NCBI GenBank assembly: GCA_051453625.1
Contig: JBOZIK010000001.1
Coordinates: forward strand, 89,869,448 to 89,933,447
Length of the DNA: 64,000 bases
Origin: Welwitschia mirabilis
Taxonomy: Eukaryota; Gnetophyta; Gnetopsida; Welwitschiales
Direction: 5' to 3'
The position numbers were made by a program, and so were the translations under genes. This document shows positions 12,701-25,224 of this stretch, piece after piece; the stretch's first letter is position 1; each line of letters starts with the position of its first letter. The notes under the pieces are model-generated. The model worked only from the letters and a program-made list of their open reading frames with translations, did not search any database and was not told the origin of the DNA.

Positions 12701-13925
12701 CCTGTAACACTCCACTGTATTGCAAAATAGGCCATTAGAAGGTGTTTACACATGCAAGATGCTATCATGATGTTCTTAGGTATACCTAAAGTTTAATGCA
12801 TGTTGATTCACTAGAATTTATGGTGGATTCCTTCATTACTATTTTTACTTCATTGACTTGGTCCAACTCTTGTTCTTCTTCTTGTCACTTTTTTTCCTTT
12901 TCTTTTTCCTTTCTCTATCTCTATTTCTTTGTTTTTTAGTTGCTAGCTCTTGCGTACATTATGGAAAACTAGTTGGATCATGTCTGCAGGTATGGAATAT
13001 AGGTAATTATTTTGAAATGCACTGCTCTTCAAGTATTCAAGATGCATATAGAAAATAAATTATCCTTGTAGTGATTATTATGGTTTATAGATGTTTTATG
13101 CTTATCACCTTTAGATGACAAAAGAAATTCATATTTCATGAAACTTTCAAGTCTAAGCCCTTCCTTACATCTAACGATTCCATCTCTTGAAATGATAACA
13201 TGGAGATTATGAAATTTAAGAGGAAAGTAATGTAAGAAAGTAAAGGATATTAAAGTTTTAACCTTTACAAATCATTTCTAAACTCGATTTTCTTAAGTCT
13301 AGTATCAAATCAAATGTATTTCAAGGTTAGTATTAATTATCTGTTATTTGGTTTCTGTCTTGTTTTCATTCTTATGAACTTGAGCTTTTATTTCAGAGAG
13401 TTTTATTAGGATTTGAGATTTTAGATGTGTTTAATGTCTTTTTGTCTTTAAAATATTATTTTTAGTATCAAATTATGATATGAATGTTCATTATATCATC
13501 TATTATTATCCTACCATTTTGATGTCAAACTCATCATTCTCTTATAGTTTAATGTTAAACTTATCATTTATTAATAAAAATTACTATTTTGGGAGAAGTA
13601 TTTATTAATAGACAAATATTTGTAGTAATTTTATAATAATTTTCTCTTGTTTAAGTGGATTTTTAGACTATCATAAACTTTCTATTCTAATTTAAGAAAC
13701 ATCATTTTAGAATTAATTCATAATTCAAACGTATATCTCAAAAGAACTTTTTCATAATTTGACACATCATTAGCACTTCCACCCTATTTCTTACCTTCAC
13801 ATTTTTTTCATGTCTTTTTAGCTTTATATTATTTACTATGGATGTGGATTTAATCATTAATTTAACAAGTTTGGCAATATTATAGATGTTAGTTCCCTTT
13901 AGTGTGCTTTAGGTCTTAACTTGAT
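9767..13925. other. AT-rich intergenic DNA, no gene seen
   Basis: The only frames of note are 60 codons at 10243-10425 and 66 codons at 12858-13058. The second is a run of Leu/Phe/Ser from a TTC-rich tract. Neither resembles a known protein. A poly-A run with GA bases follows a 27-N gap at 11204-11235. Nothing else was recognised. Confidence 0.6.
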
Positions 13926-14193
13926 TTATGGTTTTAAACTATGATATCTATGCCTTAACTCATGTGAAAAGAAATAAAGAAAAATGAAATGAGAATATGA
14001 GTGAATAAGGGGAGAGAGAGAGAGATAATAAATAAAATGTAAAGTAAATATATAAAAAGGAAAAATAAATAGATAAAAGAAATATAGAAGAGAATGATAT
14101 TGAAACAAAGAAGAAAAAGAATATGTAAAAATAAAGTAGAAAAGTATTAATAGGGAAGAAAAAGGAAGAATAAGAGATAATAATGGAAAGAAT
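13926..14193 (+). repeat. Purine-rich low-complexity tract, left part
   Basis: The plus strand is almost entirely A and G with scattered T, including a GA microsatellite near 14013-14024. The same composition resumes at 46891 on the far side of element A, so this is the left half of one tract into which A inserted. Confidence 0.65.
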
Positions 14194-14198
14194 GATAT
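14194..14198. repeat. Target-site duplication of element A, left copy (GATAT)
   Basis: GATAT lies directly before the left LTR edge and is repeated exactly at 46886-46890, directly after the right LTR edge. Confidence 0.85.
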
Positions 14199-17100
14199 TG
14201 TGATATGTTATTTTTTATTATCCTAATTAAATACTATTTTTTCCTTTTTATCTACCTTCATTTTTTAATATTATTACCTAATAGACATATCAGAACCTAG
14301 TATCAAACTTTACTTGTTCCTTTATTATCATTTTTATATTTTGAGAAAAACAAATCATATTATTACTATTTATTTATCTATAATTAATTACTAGGTTATT
14401 TTGGTTTACAACATAATAACAATGTCATAATTTTATGCCCTTTATTTGATCCTAGTTTTTCATCACATAGAAAGATATCCTATATATAGTTGAGGAGATG
14501 TAAACTTATTATAAAAATACATGGATATGTTTAAGGATAATACCTAACCATATAATAGGAGGTTATAACTCTTATTAATGGCATTTTAACTCAATGTATG
14601 ATCATTCTCTAGATGTAAGTTGGTTCTACTTTAGGTTCTAAACTATGTGAACTCAACTTCACAGGCTTATACTTCACCTTAATATACCCCTAATACAAGA
14701 GATAGGTAGTGCATGAGGTGGATGCATGCCTATAAATGACCTAGCTTTTTAAAATATCTTTTAATTCTATAATATAATCTATTAATACTAAGGGATCAAG
14801 ATATTAAGTCACAGTAAGTTCATATATGGGTAAGGCCAGAGAGTGGTGATCAAATCCACTTCTAAAAGGGTATTATAAAAAAATGCGATGCAACCCCACT
14901 TGGTAATGAAATCCACGTGTGAGGATGATCATTACTAGAATTATCTTGATGTAGTTCTACTCAATAAATAGACCATACCAATGCATGTATACAATTCTAG
15001 CTAATAAGAATATTTAATGGATTATTTACCTAGTTGTAATAATTCTAGTCATCGTTAGGTTTATTTTATAAAATAATTATAAAAGAGAAAATAAGCATGC
15101 TAGAACATCTTTATTTTAAAATTATAGTAATGAAAATATAAATAAAGAAAATATTTTTTCCTTTATTTTAATAATAATAATAAAATTTAAAATGTATCAA
15201 ATCACATCTTAATAATATACTTAAAGAAAGTATTCCATACTCAGAGATATGGCAATCTTAGAAGCATTCTTCCATACTCATATGATAATTTCCATTATGT
15301 AAGGAAAAGAAATTAAAAAAGTATAGTTCAAGGAACGATTATCAAGACATAACTTTTTATCTAAGACTCCTATGGCTATGTCATGAGTTAAGAAAATAAG
15401 TAATGAATTAAAGACTATTTAAGTTGATTGGGCTACTATGGTAAAACTCTTATAGGCATGTACATTCAAAGTAAGATAAAGGAAAAAGGGTATAGGTATT
15501 TCTTCTAATAAAATATTACTTCTAAGTAATGTAACTTAAGGATACTAATACAAATTATCTTATATACTTAGATTATATATAATAATTTTTCTATAATTTA
15601 AAACATTAGCTATAACATTTTAGGGCTCTAAGGAGACATCATAAATAAAAATTAATAATTAGTTAACTATATAGTAAAAAATAAATTACAATAATTTTTC
15701 ATAAACTAGAATCATGATATAATCCTCAAAAACTAACTTAAACTATCTTGGAATTCTAAAAATANNNNNNNNNNNNNNNNNNNNNNNNNNNNNNNNNNNN
15801 NNNNNNNNNNNNNNNNNNNNNNNNNNNNNNNNNNNNNNNNNNNNNNNNNNNNNNNNNNNNNNNNTATATATAATAATTTTTCTATAATTTAAAACATTAG
15901 CTATAACATTTTAGGGCTTTAAGAAGACATCATAAATAAAAATTAATAATTAGTTAACTATAAAGTAAAAAATAAATTACAATAATGTTTCATAAACTAG
16001 ACTCATGATATAATCCTCAAAAACTAACTTAAACTATCTTGGAATTCTAAAAATATTATTTCTAAGATTATCATTTAATATTAAAAATTATCAAATCTTC
16101 TAAAATTGCAATCCTACCATGCTATAATAAAATAACCATATCTTTTAAATTACTATGAGTTTTTCAATGACTCAAGATGTTTCAAAAATATTATTTAATT
16201 TCCTACAACTTAGGATGTTCAATTTTATACATAATTTAACTGTTGGATATAAAAATGTAATTTTATTGTTTACTATTTTTTACATTCATTTTCTAACATA
16301 TTTTAATGAATAAATTTTTTTAAAAATTGCTATACATTAGAAAAATTACTGTTTTTATATTTTCACAATTACAACATAGTATTAGACTTATAAAAAACAT
16401 TTTACTAATTTATACCTACTAATTAATAAGCTATAATATTTTTAACTTATGTCTATATTATAGAATTTTAAGCTTATTTAAAGAAAATATAGTAGAGGTC
16501 TAACAATTAATCATATAATAATTTGAACTAGCAAAAAAATGAAAAAACTAAACAAAGTAATTATTTATAGTATAGCTTTACTAAATAATACTAATCCAAA
16601 TTATTTTATAAATGAAAATCAAGTCAATTCATAAAAGCATTTATGATGAGCCTTACAATTACGAATGAAGAAGTACAAGTCTAAAAAGATTTTTGAGGAG
16701 TAGACTTTACCCCTAATAAGATGGATCTAATGTATAATAAAAAAATATATTATTATGTATATTAATACAAAATAAATATGGATAGCTCAGTATATAGTGA
16801 ATCCCTAAAGTAGTTATTAGGCCATAATCTTTCATTAGTAACCTTAATTATCAAGCATAAAAGACCTCTCATATCTCCCCACATCTTGGTGAGAGTCAAT
16901 GGAAGGGAATAACATATGTTTATGATATATCATAAAGAGTGATCTAATGTAATATCACATCATTATACTAAAATATTAAAAAAGACCATATCTATAACAT
17001 AAGTAAAGAGCTTACTTAGAAGGATTAGTAACTCCTTGATAGTTAAAGATTGATAAAGATCCAGGCTCCACAAGCAATACAATGAAAGAAAGAGAGAGAA

Positions 17101-17636
17101 ATAAGGAAATTCACTTACAAGAAAAAAATGAAACTCTTCTTTGCAAGAGAGGAAAGGAGCTCTATATATAGATAAACAAAGACATATAGCTCAAGATCAC
17201 AAGATCACATGATTTAGCATTGATAAGTGGGATGGGTAATAAGTGACACTGAAGTATAAAAAGAGATCATATTTGTGACTAATTCACCTAAGTAGGGTAA
17301 GTAATCTTCTTGATTTAATTAGTAAGATTAATTACATATATCATTTCCTCATGCTAGCTTCTTCTTAATCATTCATAGGCTCATAAGTAATCTTAATTCA
17401 TCTAAAACATGAATTAAAACAATAAATGCAAAAATCTCAAAATTTTTATATGGCATAAGAAGATAAACTCTTTAATATTAATGAATAAAAAAATAAATAT
17501 GCTATGAATCAAGTGCCCTTACACATCTTATGAAGATAAAAATCATAGTAGAGTAAATCTACTCATTCATCATTCTTAGTTCTAGGTAAGAGTGCATGCA
17601 CTTATTCACATACTCATTCATTTCATAATGCATAAA
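14199..17636 (-). repeat. Element A 3' LTR, first segment
   Basis: It aligns over its whole length with 42886-46480, for example CCTAATTAA near 14220 and 42910, and AAAGACCATAT near 16980 and 45361. The left edge, TGTGATATG, corresponds to TGTAACAAT in the other copy. The segment is cut at 17636 by element C and resumes at 25653. A 100-N gap (15765-15864) has the same 170 or so bases on both sides. Confidence 0.88.
17164..17169 (-). promoter_or_regulatory. TATA box of element A 3' LTR
   Basis: TATATA, read on the minus strand, is followed by a GAG(C/A)TCC-type start region. It is conserved at the matching place in the other LTR (45609-45614), as expected for the LTR promoter. Confidence 0.6.
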
Positions 17637-18975
17637 TGATAGGATCTAGAACCCTAGAGGGCAGGGTGAATATGTTTTTAAAAATTACAATAGTGTATTC
17701 TAAACAAACCAAGATATATCAAAAATTTGTATGCATGAAAAGAAAAACTAATAAAAGTAAATAAAAAAACTAACTGAAGGCATAAAAATACCAAATAGAT
17801 ACATGTAATATTTATAGTGGTTCAGGAAACCCCCTACTCCACTCTTGATGATTAGCTTATTACTAAACTTGATCTAGATCTTTGTTAATCCACTAGGTAT
17901 TCTAAGTTCATCTATAATCTTTACGAATGGACTTTTCCAGGCTTAGTTTCAACATTTGAATAGATATTTCTAAGCTTAGTCTAAACCTTTGAATGGACTT
18001 TTCATGGCTTAGTCTCAATCTTTCACAATATAGAATAGTGATGCAATGATACCAAGAGGCATATATATCACTCATTCTTGATACAGTAGATTTGATGGAC
18101 CTCTTCTCCTATAGATGTATAATAGATGAAGCATTGGATTTAACTTTAAATGTAGAGAGAATGTAGAAAATAAATCTTCCTTAGTTAGGAGTAAAAGTAC
18201 CAAGACTCAATAGTGAATATCACAAGATTACAATGCTAGTTCCTTAGATTCAAAAGATTTACAAGATTAAAAAAGGTTCTAAAGGATTCTTTAGTTATCT
18301 ATCTCTTGGCTATTTATATTAAAAGGCTTTTAGGGTTTATTACATTTAAAAATGTACTTCTAATATCTATGAATGGCTAGAAAATAGCTATCTAACAAAT
18401 ATATAATAGATACAAAAGGGATAGAAAATTTTAGTTCTATTCCATCAAGTCAACCCTTCAAAAGTCTAGGCAACCCCATCTAGTGCTATGACTTACAGAG
18501 GTCATTTGAGTAAAATTTTTCATCAATCTAAGTTATTATGGCTTCATGTCTGATCAACTCCATCTAAGTTTGGTCAACCCTAGTCTAGTCACCAACTATA
18601 ATATTCAGTCACTCACTTGTTATGATAAAGATCTTTTAAATTTCCAGCATTAGGTCCAGTCGATCCCATGATGATTAGCTTAGGAGTATTAGCTACATAG
18701 TGCTTAGGTTTGATCGACCCCTTCAATGATCTGGTTGACCCCTTAATAATTAGCTTAGGAGTACTATTCCTTGGTTCACAAATCTGGTTAACCCATCATA
18801 GGTTCGATTGATCCCTTAAGAAGGTAAATGAACTTTATAGGTTTCTAGTGCTCAGAATTCAATGTTTTAGTTTTATCTTTAGACCTATAAGTAATTAACA
18901 TCTTTTATAATATACACAAAATTTTCTATATAGAAAACATTAGTTTGACATCAATTAATAAAACATAATCTAAAA
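17637..18975 (-). repeat. Element C 3' LTR
   Basis: It begins TGATAGGATC and ends near CATAATCTAA. It aligns end to end with 24201-25652, for example CAAACCAAGATATATC (17707 and 24276) and ACTCATTCTTGATA. It has one less copy of the 75-bp unit found in the 5' LTR. The minus-strand TATA box is at 18311-18318. Several TTGACC/TCGACC motifs lie upstream of it in U3. Confidence 0.85.
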
Positions 18976-18978
18976 ATA

Positions 18979-18990
18979 TCCCCTTTTGAC
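18979..18990 (-). promoter_or_regulatory. Element C polypurine tract
   Basis: The minus strand reads GTCAAAAGGGGAT immediately before the 3' LTR, the usual place and composition for priming plus-strand DNA synthesis. A second copy at 19182-19192 lies across an N gap and is part of a gap-edge duplication. Confidence 0.7.
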
Positions 18991-20519
18991 ATTGATGGCA
19001 AAAAATACTTAGTTGTGAAAATATTTAAAACTTAGAAAACCTTCCTCTTATAAAATNNNNNNNNNNNNNNNNNNNNNNNNNNNNNNNNNNNNNNNNNNNN
19101 NNNNNNNNNNNNNNNNNNNNNNNNNNNNNNNNNNNNNNNNNNNNNNNNNNNNNNNNTGGATATCAATTAATAAAACATAATCTAAAAATATCCCCCTTTG
19201 ACATTGATGGCAAACAATACTTAGTTGTGAAAATATTTAAAACTTAGAAAACCTTCCTCTTACAAAATGCCTATTATTCTTTTACAAAATATTAAACCTT
19301 TTAAAACCAAGTTAAGATATTTTGTATAATCAAATTTTATACTTGAAATAAAATAACTTTAATTTGCACATTTGTAGGGTTAAGAACANNNNNNNNNNNN
19401 NNNNNNNNNNNNNNNNNNNNNNNNNNNNNNNNNNNNNNNNNNNNNNNNNNNNNNNNNNNNNNNNNNNNNNNNNNNNNNNNNNNNNNNNAAAATATTAAAC
19501 CTTTTAAAACCAAGTAAAGATATTTTGTATAATCAAATTTTATACTTGAAATAAAATAACTTTAATTTGCACATTTGTAGGGTTAAGAACACAAATTTTA
19601 TAAAAGGCATAATTTGATCATATAAACCATTTAATATTTTAATCAGTTGATACATTTTAGAGTTTATTTCTAATATTGGATATCAACATTTAAATTTATG
19701 AAATAATCATTTAAGACTTTAAAATTTATGTTAAGCACATATGATATCAATTAAAAACATGTTAAATACATATGATTTGCACAAGCACAAAAAGATTTAA
19801 GATACCCATTAAAAATAATTTAGAGCATAACAGTGAAGTTCATGTAAATTCCATTAAAGGTATGAAAACATTACAAAATAAAAGTGCTCATCAAGAGCAT
19901 GCTATATTAAAATCATAATAAAACATCCAATAACAAACAACTAATTCTCCCTCTTTTGAATCAATGACAAAGAAAAGAACAAAGTAAAACATCATTTGAA
20001 ACTTCTAATCAGATTCCTCNNNNNNNNNNNNNNNNNNNNNNNNNNNNNNNNNNNNNNNNNNNNNNNNNNNNNNNNNNNNNNNNNNNNNNNNNNNNNNNNN
20101 NNNNNNNNNNNNNNNNNNNTTATGAAAGGCATAATGTGATCATATAAACCATTTAACATTTTGATCAGTTGATACATTTTAGAGTTGATTTCTAATATTG
20201 GATATCAACATTTAAATTTATGAAATAATCATTTAAGACTTTAAAATTTATGTTAAGCACATATGATATTAATAAAAAACATGTTAAATACATATTATTT
20301 GCACAAGCACAAAAATATTTGAGATACCCATTAAAAATAATTTAGAGCATAAAAGTTCATGTAAATTCCATTAAAGATATGAAAACATTACAAAATAAAA
20401 GTGCTCATCAAGAGCATGCTATATTTAAAATCATAATAAAACATTCAATAACAAACAACTAATTCTCCCTCTTTTGAATCAATAACAAAGAAGAGAATAA
20501 AGTAAAACATCATTTGAAA
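18991..20519 (-). other. Element C 3' non-coding region, no gene seen
   Basis: AT-rich DNA without recognisable coding sequence lies between the accessory ORF and the polypurine tract. Three N gaps (19037-19156, 19389-19488 and 20020-20119) each have nearly identical sequence on both sides, so the true length is probably shorter. Confidence 0.6.
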
Positions 20520-21568
20520 CTTCTAATTAGATTCCTCCTCCTCCTCTTCTTATTATTTTTTAAAGTCTTCTTTTGAATCCTCTTCATCTCCTCCTATGCA
20601 TGTTGAATTGGTGGCCTCTACTGAAGTGTTAGTAGTGTCATATCTAGCTGCTATGAGTACTTCATTCATGTATTTGATACAAGAATCAATCTATTTTAGA
20701 TATGAAAGTGTCTTATCAAGAGAGGATTACTTTAGAGAAGATAACTTTGAGGATTTCTTGGAGGGAAAAAAGATGTGCTTATGAGAAAAAGTTACACATC
20801 CAATGGATCCCATATGTTAGAGGATTTCAAGTTTTGGATGGAAGGTTACACAAAAATGATGATACAAGTTTGTGATAAGCACAGAGTATGCTAATGCCCT
20901 AGTCCTATGATACTCCAACTGAGAAAACATATTCTTCAGTATAATGAAAGGAGCATCAATAGAATGCTCTATCCCTATCAGATTCATCAGATAGGCTCTA
21001 TAGCTAGAGGTCTCATCAGTTTCTCAGCTAAAGGTAAGAAATTATAAGTGAAAATTAAGTAAAGAAAGTGGTACTTTAGTGTTAATAAAGAAGTGGAAAA
21101 AGTGTGTTTCCAAGAGTGAACCTTATCATAGATTTCCTTGGTAACAGCAGGCTTGTCTTTTATGATGTCTCAAAGAGGCCAAAACTCTACATCGTCACCT
21201 TTGGGAAGTTCAGTTGGATTAAAAATGAGATTTGTATTTACTCTTAGTTACTTCCCCAAAACAAGGGTTTCAAGGGTTCCTGAATCCCAATCATAATAAG
21301 TATTAGAGTAAAACATACAAGTAAGAAATGGATAAGTAGAGTTAGAAAAATCTAGTAAATAATCAAAATCCTAATATCTCAGGAGTTGAATGACATCCCT
21401 GAGATCTCTAAGCTCTGAGGTTACCACAGACCATTCTTGACACACTAGCTTCTTCTCAAACTTCTCTGAGAACTTGTTAACATCTTTCTTAGACATCCCA
21501 TGGTAGTAAAGAGCAGGATCTCTTAAAGGATATTTCTTAACTCTTCTTCTAGATGAGCTTTCATCCAT
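20520..21568 (-). pseudogene. Element C accessory ORF (plant retrotransposon protein of unknown function)
   Basis: An open 65-codon start (21371-21568) begins MDESSSRRRVKKYPLRDPAL. Reading on through frameshifts gives FYSNTYYDWDSGTLETLV, a DVEFWPL segment (about 21185), FLYLIFTYNFLPLAEK (about 21030), FIILKNMFSQLEYHRTRALA (about 20930) and an acidic tail of Asp and Glu codons (20530-20600). The pattern resembles the plant family described as putative plant transposon protein, found as an extra ORF in large retrotransposons. In SIRE-type elements a third ORF lies after pol. Here it follows protease directly. Its function is unknown. A membrane or envelope-like role cannot be shown. Confidence 0.55.
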
Positions 21569-21990
21569 TTCTAAGAACCTAGAAGAAAGAAATCTAAAAG
21601 AAAGACACTAGAGCTAAGAGAAAAGCTCTACATCTAAAATAAAAAGCTCTAGATTTAATAGATGGCAAAGGCTAGAATACAAGGACATCGATTTAGGAAC
21701 CTCTTTCTTTTATAGACAAGGAAAAATAAGGTAAAATAAAGAAATAAATCGAGTCCACCGATGGTACTTCAATACTATGATCTATCAGGTCTAGTTGACC
21801 ACTCAAGATTTTGATCAATTCATCAAGATGTGGGTCTATACTACAAAAAGGGATTAAAGTGATTAGGCTTTTAAGGTGCTTAATCGATTACATCTAGTTG
21901 ACTGAATTATAAATTTAGTTGATCAACCTATAATTAACTAGAGGATGACAAGTAAACCTCCAGTTTGATTTTGTGATTGACAAGTAAATT
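21569..21990 (-). other. Spacer between protease region and accessory ORF of element C
   Basis: No coding signal is seen. It contains several TTGAC(C/T)-like and AATCGATTAC-like motifs similar in style to those in the element's LTRs. In a complete copia element more than 3 kb of integrase, RT and RNase H would lie here, so this marks the deletion region. Confidence 0.5.
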
Positions 21991-22470
21991 TCAAAAATAA
22001 GGTGTTACTTTAGAGTTTTTCATAAAACATCTAGATTTATCAAGATTTAAGCTAACATTTCTATTTTTCATGTTGTAGTTCATATAATTTAATTGATTAA
22101 TTAAATAAGTATCTATTCTTAATTGATTAATTAAATAAGTATCTATTCTATAGATATTATCTACTTGTTTTAGGGTAAAAATAACATTTAATTTCACATC
22201 TACAACTTCACATTTTTATTTTTCAAAAATTACATTGTGACCATTGTTATACAATTGACTAATGCTTAATAAGTTATGTTTCAAACCATTAACGTAAAGT
22301 ACATCATCAAGTTTAGGTAACTTACCTCCTTTAATGCATCATGTACCTTATATCTTTTCCTTTTCATTATTTTTAAAAATGACCTCTCCCTTATCAATAC
22401 TCCTTATGTGCTAAAATTTTGATCTTTCTCCAATCATATGTTTTAAGCATCTACTATTTAGATACTAACT
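21991..22470 (-). pseudogene. Element C: protease end and gag-pre-integrase relic
   Basis: The minus strand from about 22450 reads SRCLKHMIGERSKF, then DKGEVIFKNNEKEKI, then VLYVNGLKHNLLSISQLYNN and a stop. This is the well-known copia stretch just after the protease active site, leading into the gag-pre-integrase domain. The active-site Asp itself is not readable. A 68-codon open frame (21991-22197) continues with FTLKQVDNIYRIDTYLINQL. Its last ten residues are duplicated in frame by a 30-bp tandem repeat. The signal ends at about 21990, where integrase should begin. Confidence 0.8.
22089..22148. repeat. Perfect 30-bp tandem duplication
   Basis: Two exact copies (22089-22118 and 22119-22148) lie in the gag-pre-integrase relic and duplicate ten codons without changing the frame. 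Confidence 0.95.
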
Positions 22471-24130
22471 GTTTGGACTTGATCCTTTAAGAGCTATTTG
22501 TGTTAGAAAACTTTTGAGATTATTAGTTCTTACTCACTTAGTTTTATTAGATTTAGATAATAAACTTCTTTAAGAATGAATTTAAATGGTAGGAATTTAT
22601 AGAATCTTAGCAAAGCATTAATTGTCTAATCTTGCAAAATAGCTTTGAACAACCAAATTTATCATAAAAGTTATATGAAAGTTTAAAAGTATACTTACAT
22701 TACTTGTTTACCTATTCTTGTGAATTTTATGAAGTAAAACTGATACTTGATCTATTTTTAGTAGATTTTCTTACTTCAAACATCTGTTCTAGTTTACAAG
22801 AACCACCAAAAGAGAATTTATTTACAAATAAGGATAGATCTTTTACCTATGATAGCAGATTTCTATTGTCATATTTTAGCACATTACACTTCATTTCCAT
22901 TTCCTCCTTCTCTTTGGTGAGAGTCTTTATTACTTCATTCATATTGTTTATCCTTTTAGTTAGCTTTTTAGATTCATCATATAGCTCTTGACATGTATCT
23001 TTTAACTCATTCTCTTCTTCATTAATCATGTCAAAATCATCAAGCTCTAACATGCTAGGTAAGTTTTTTAGGAAAAGCATAATTTCCATGAAAGACAATC
23101 TTCTATCTTTGTCTAACTCTTAATCTAAATAACTATCATCATCATCATCATCATCATCATCATTATCCCATGTGGTAATAAAAGAGGGATTCTATGTTTT
23201 CCTGTTATCTCTTCTTGTATTAGGGCACTAGTTTACCATATGAGCAAATCCTTTGTATGAGTAGCATTGGATTTCTTTACTTTTTTCTTGTTCCTTTCTA
23301 TATTTCAGATGGCTTCTTTTTTAGTTTCTACTTGATTATCCTTCCTTTTTCTTCCTATGTAAAAACTTCATAGACCTTTTAGTGAGAAGAGTTACTTTAT
23401 TATCGTCTAAGTCTTCATCTGGCCTTTCAGATCCATAGTATTTTTGCATACATTTTAAAGTAATACCTTTTTTATTATCTTTAACAAATTCAAGTTTATA
23501 GGTTTTCAAATTACCTTATAGTTTTTCTAGTTCCATTACATTTATGTTTTTGCTCTTCTTGATGGCTGTAACCTTTGGTTTGAATCTTTTAGGTAGAGAT
23601 CTCAAAACCTTCCTTACCATCTTTCCTTCATCTAAGCATTCTTCAAGGGTTGCAATAGAGTTTACGATATTAGTGAGTCTAGTAAAGAATTCTTACAAGA
23701 TCTCATATTTGTCCATATGGATGTCTTCAAATTTTAAAATAAGCATTTAAAGTTTCACTTGCTTTATAGTTGAGATTCCTTCATGTGCCACTTTAAGAAT
23801 TTCCCAACATTCTTTAGCATGATTATAGTTCATTATTTACTTACACTCATATTTATGGACTACACAAAATATGGCATTAAGAGCATAAGCATCTAGGATG
23901 GCTTTTGACTTATTAGTGGAGGTCCATTGATCTTGGGCTTTGGGAACTAAGATAGTATTACTGTTGGCATCTGTTTGAGTTAACATAGGCACAGAATAAC
24001 CTTTATAAATAACTTCCTCTAGGTTAGGATCTAAAGATCTAAGAAATATTCTCATTATGACTTTCTAGTAAGCATAGTTTGACTCATCAAACATGGATGG
24101 ATGACCAGTGGAAAATCATCAGATGAATTA
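22471..24130 (-). pseudogene. Element C: copia gag relic
   Basis: The N-terminal part is open for 72 codons (23837-24055): MRIFLRSLDPNLEEVIYKGY, then VPKAQDQWTSTNKSKAILDA and NAIFCVV. This is the UBN2-type copia Gag core that forms the virus-like particle. Next come MVRKVLRSLPKRFKPKVTAI (about 23620-23560) and a zinc knuckle near 23225-23275, IQCYSYKGFAHMVN-stop-CP. Its second Cys has become Tyr, while the first Cys, the His and the last Cys remain. A poly-Asp tract follows, then an 83-codon open coiled-coil-like segment rich in Glu and Lys (22847-23098). Several stops and frameshifts break the gene. The family call is firm. Confidence 0.87.
23135..23164 (-). repeat. (ATC)n microsatellite encoding poly-Asp in gag
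   Basis: Nearly ten ATC units (GAT on the coding strand) give a run of about ten Asp just after the zinc knuckle. Acidic stretches occur at this place in SIRE-like Gags, so the repeat probably grew from coding sequence. Confidence 0.85.
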
Positions 24131-24186
24131 CTCATTATAGGGTTCTAAAGTATAGATTGGTTAAAATCTAAAGAAGAGCTAACTTA

Positions 24187-24198
24187 GCTCTAATACTA
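24187..24198 (-). promoter_or_regulatory. Element C primer binding site (initiator Met tRNA type)
   Basis: The minus strand reads TAGTATTAGAGC two bases after the 5' LTR. It differs from the standard TGGTATCAGAGC at two positions: G to A and C to T. The primer binding site fixes both the LTR edge and the minus orientation. Confidence 0.85.
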
Positions 24199-24890
24199 GT
24201 TAATAGGATTAAGAACGCTAGAGGAAGGGATGAATAATTTCTTAAAAATTTCAATAATATATTTTAATCAAACCAAGATATATCAAAAATTTGCACAAAA
24301 TAATTTACTAACTGAAAATGTGCATGAAAAAAAAACTAATAGAAGTAAATAAAAGACTTAACTAAAATCATAAAAATACCAAATAGATGCACATAGAATT
24401 TATAGTGATTTGGGAAACCCTCCTACTCCACTCTCGATGATCAACTTATCACCAAGCTTAATCTAGATCTTCGTTACTCCATCAGGTATTCCAGGTTTAC
24501 CTGTAACCTTTACAAATAAAATTTTTTAGGATTAGTATCAACATTTAAATATACTTTTATAGGCTTAGTTTCAACCTTTAGATGGACTTTTCAAAGCTTA
24601 GTCTTAACCTTTTATAATGTAGAATAGTAATGCAATGATACCAAAATGCACAGATATCACTCATTCTTGATATAGTAGATTTAATGGAGCTCTTTTCCTA
24701 TAGATGTACAATAGATAACGCATGAGATTTGACCTTGAATGTAAATATAACATAAATAATAAATTTTTCTTATTAAAGAGTACAAATCAATAGTGAATAT
24801 CATAACATTACAGTGATAGTTCCTCAGATCCAAAAGATTAACAAGATTGAAAAATGTTCCAAAGGATTCTTTAGTCATCTGTCTCTTGGA

Positions 24891-24898
24891 TATTTATA
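24891..24898 (-). promoter_or_regulatory. TATA box of element C 5' LTR
   Basis: The minus strand reads TATAAATA, also present at 18311-18318 in the other LTR. It is the likely promoter core. Confidence 0.6.
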
Positions 24899-25224
24899 TT
24901 AAAAGGCTCCTATGATTTATTACATTCGAAAATGTACTTCCAATGATTATAAATGTCTAGAAAANNNNNNNNNAATGGATACAAAATGGATAGAAAATTC
25001 TAGTTCTATTTCATTTGGTTGACCTCTCAAAAGTTTAGTCGACCTCATCTAGTATCGTGACTTACATAGGTCACTCGAGTAAAATTTTTAATCATCCAAA
25101 TTTCTTATGGATTCATGTATAGTCAATTCTATTTTGGTCCAGTTAACTCTAGTCCAGTCATTCACTATAAAATATGATCACTCATTTATCCTGATAAAGA
25201 TCTTTTCAATTTTCAGCATCAGGT

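Noticed and set aside
12858-13058. 66-codon frame with a signal-peptide-like Leu/Phe start
   Set aside because: The hydrophobic start comes from a TTC/TTT-rich tract. There is no family resemblance and no gene context.
18964-18975. CATAATCTAA shared by the inner left LTR edge and the right flank of element C, considered as a target duplication
   Set aside because: The shared bases are at equivalent LTR ends, so they belong to the LTR itself. No target duplication for C could be shown.
20596-20784. Plus-strand 62-codon frame
   Set aside because: It is the complement of the acidic tail and preceding part of the element C accessory ORF.
22704-22991. Plus-strand 95-codon frame, and the one at 23544-23750
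   Set aside because: Both are antisense shadows of the copia gag.
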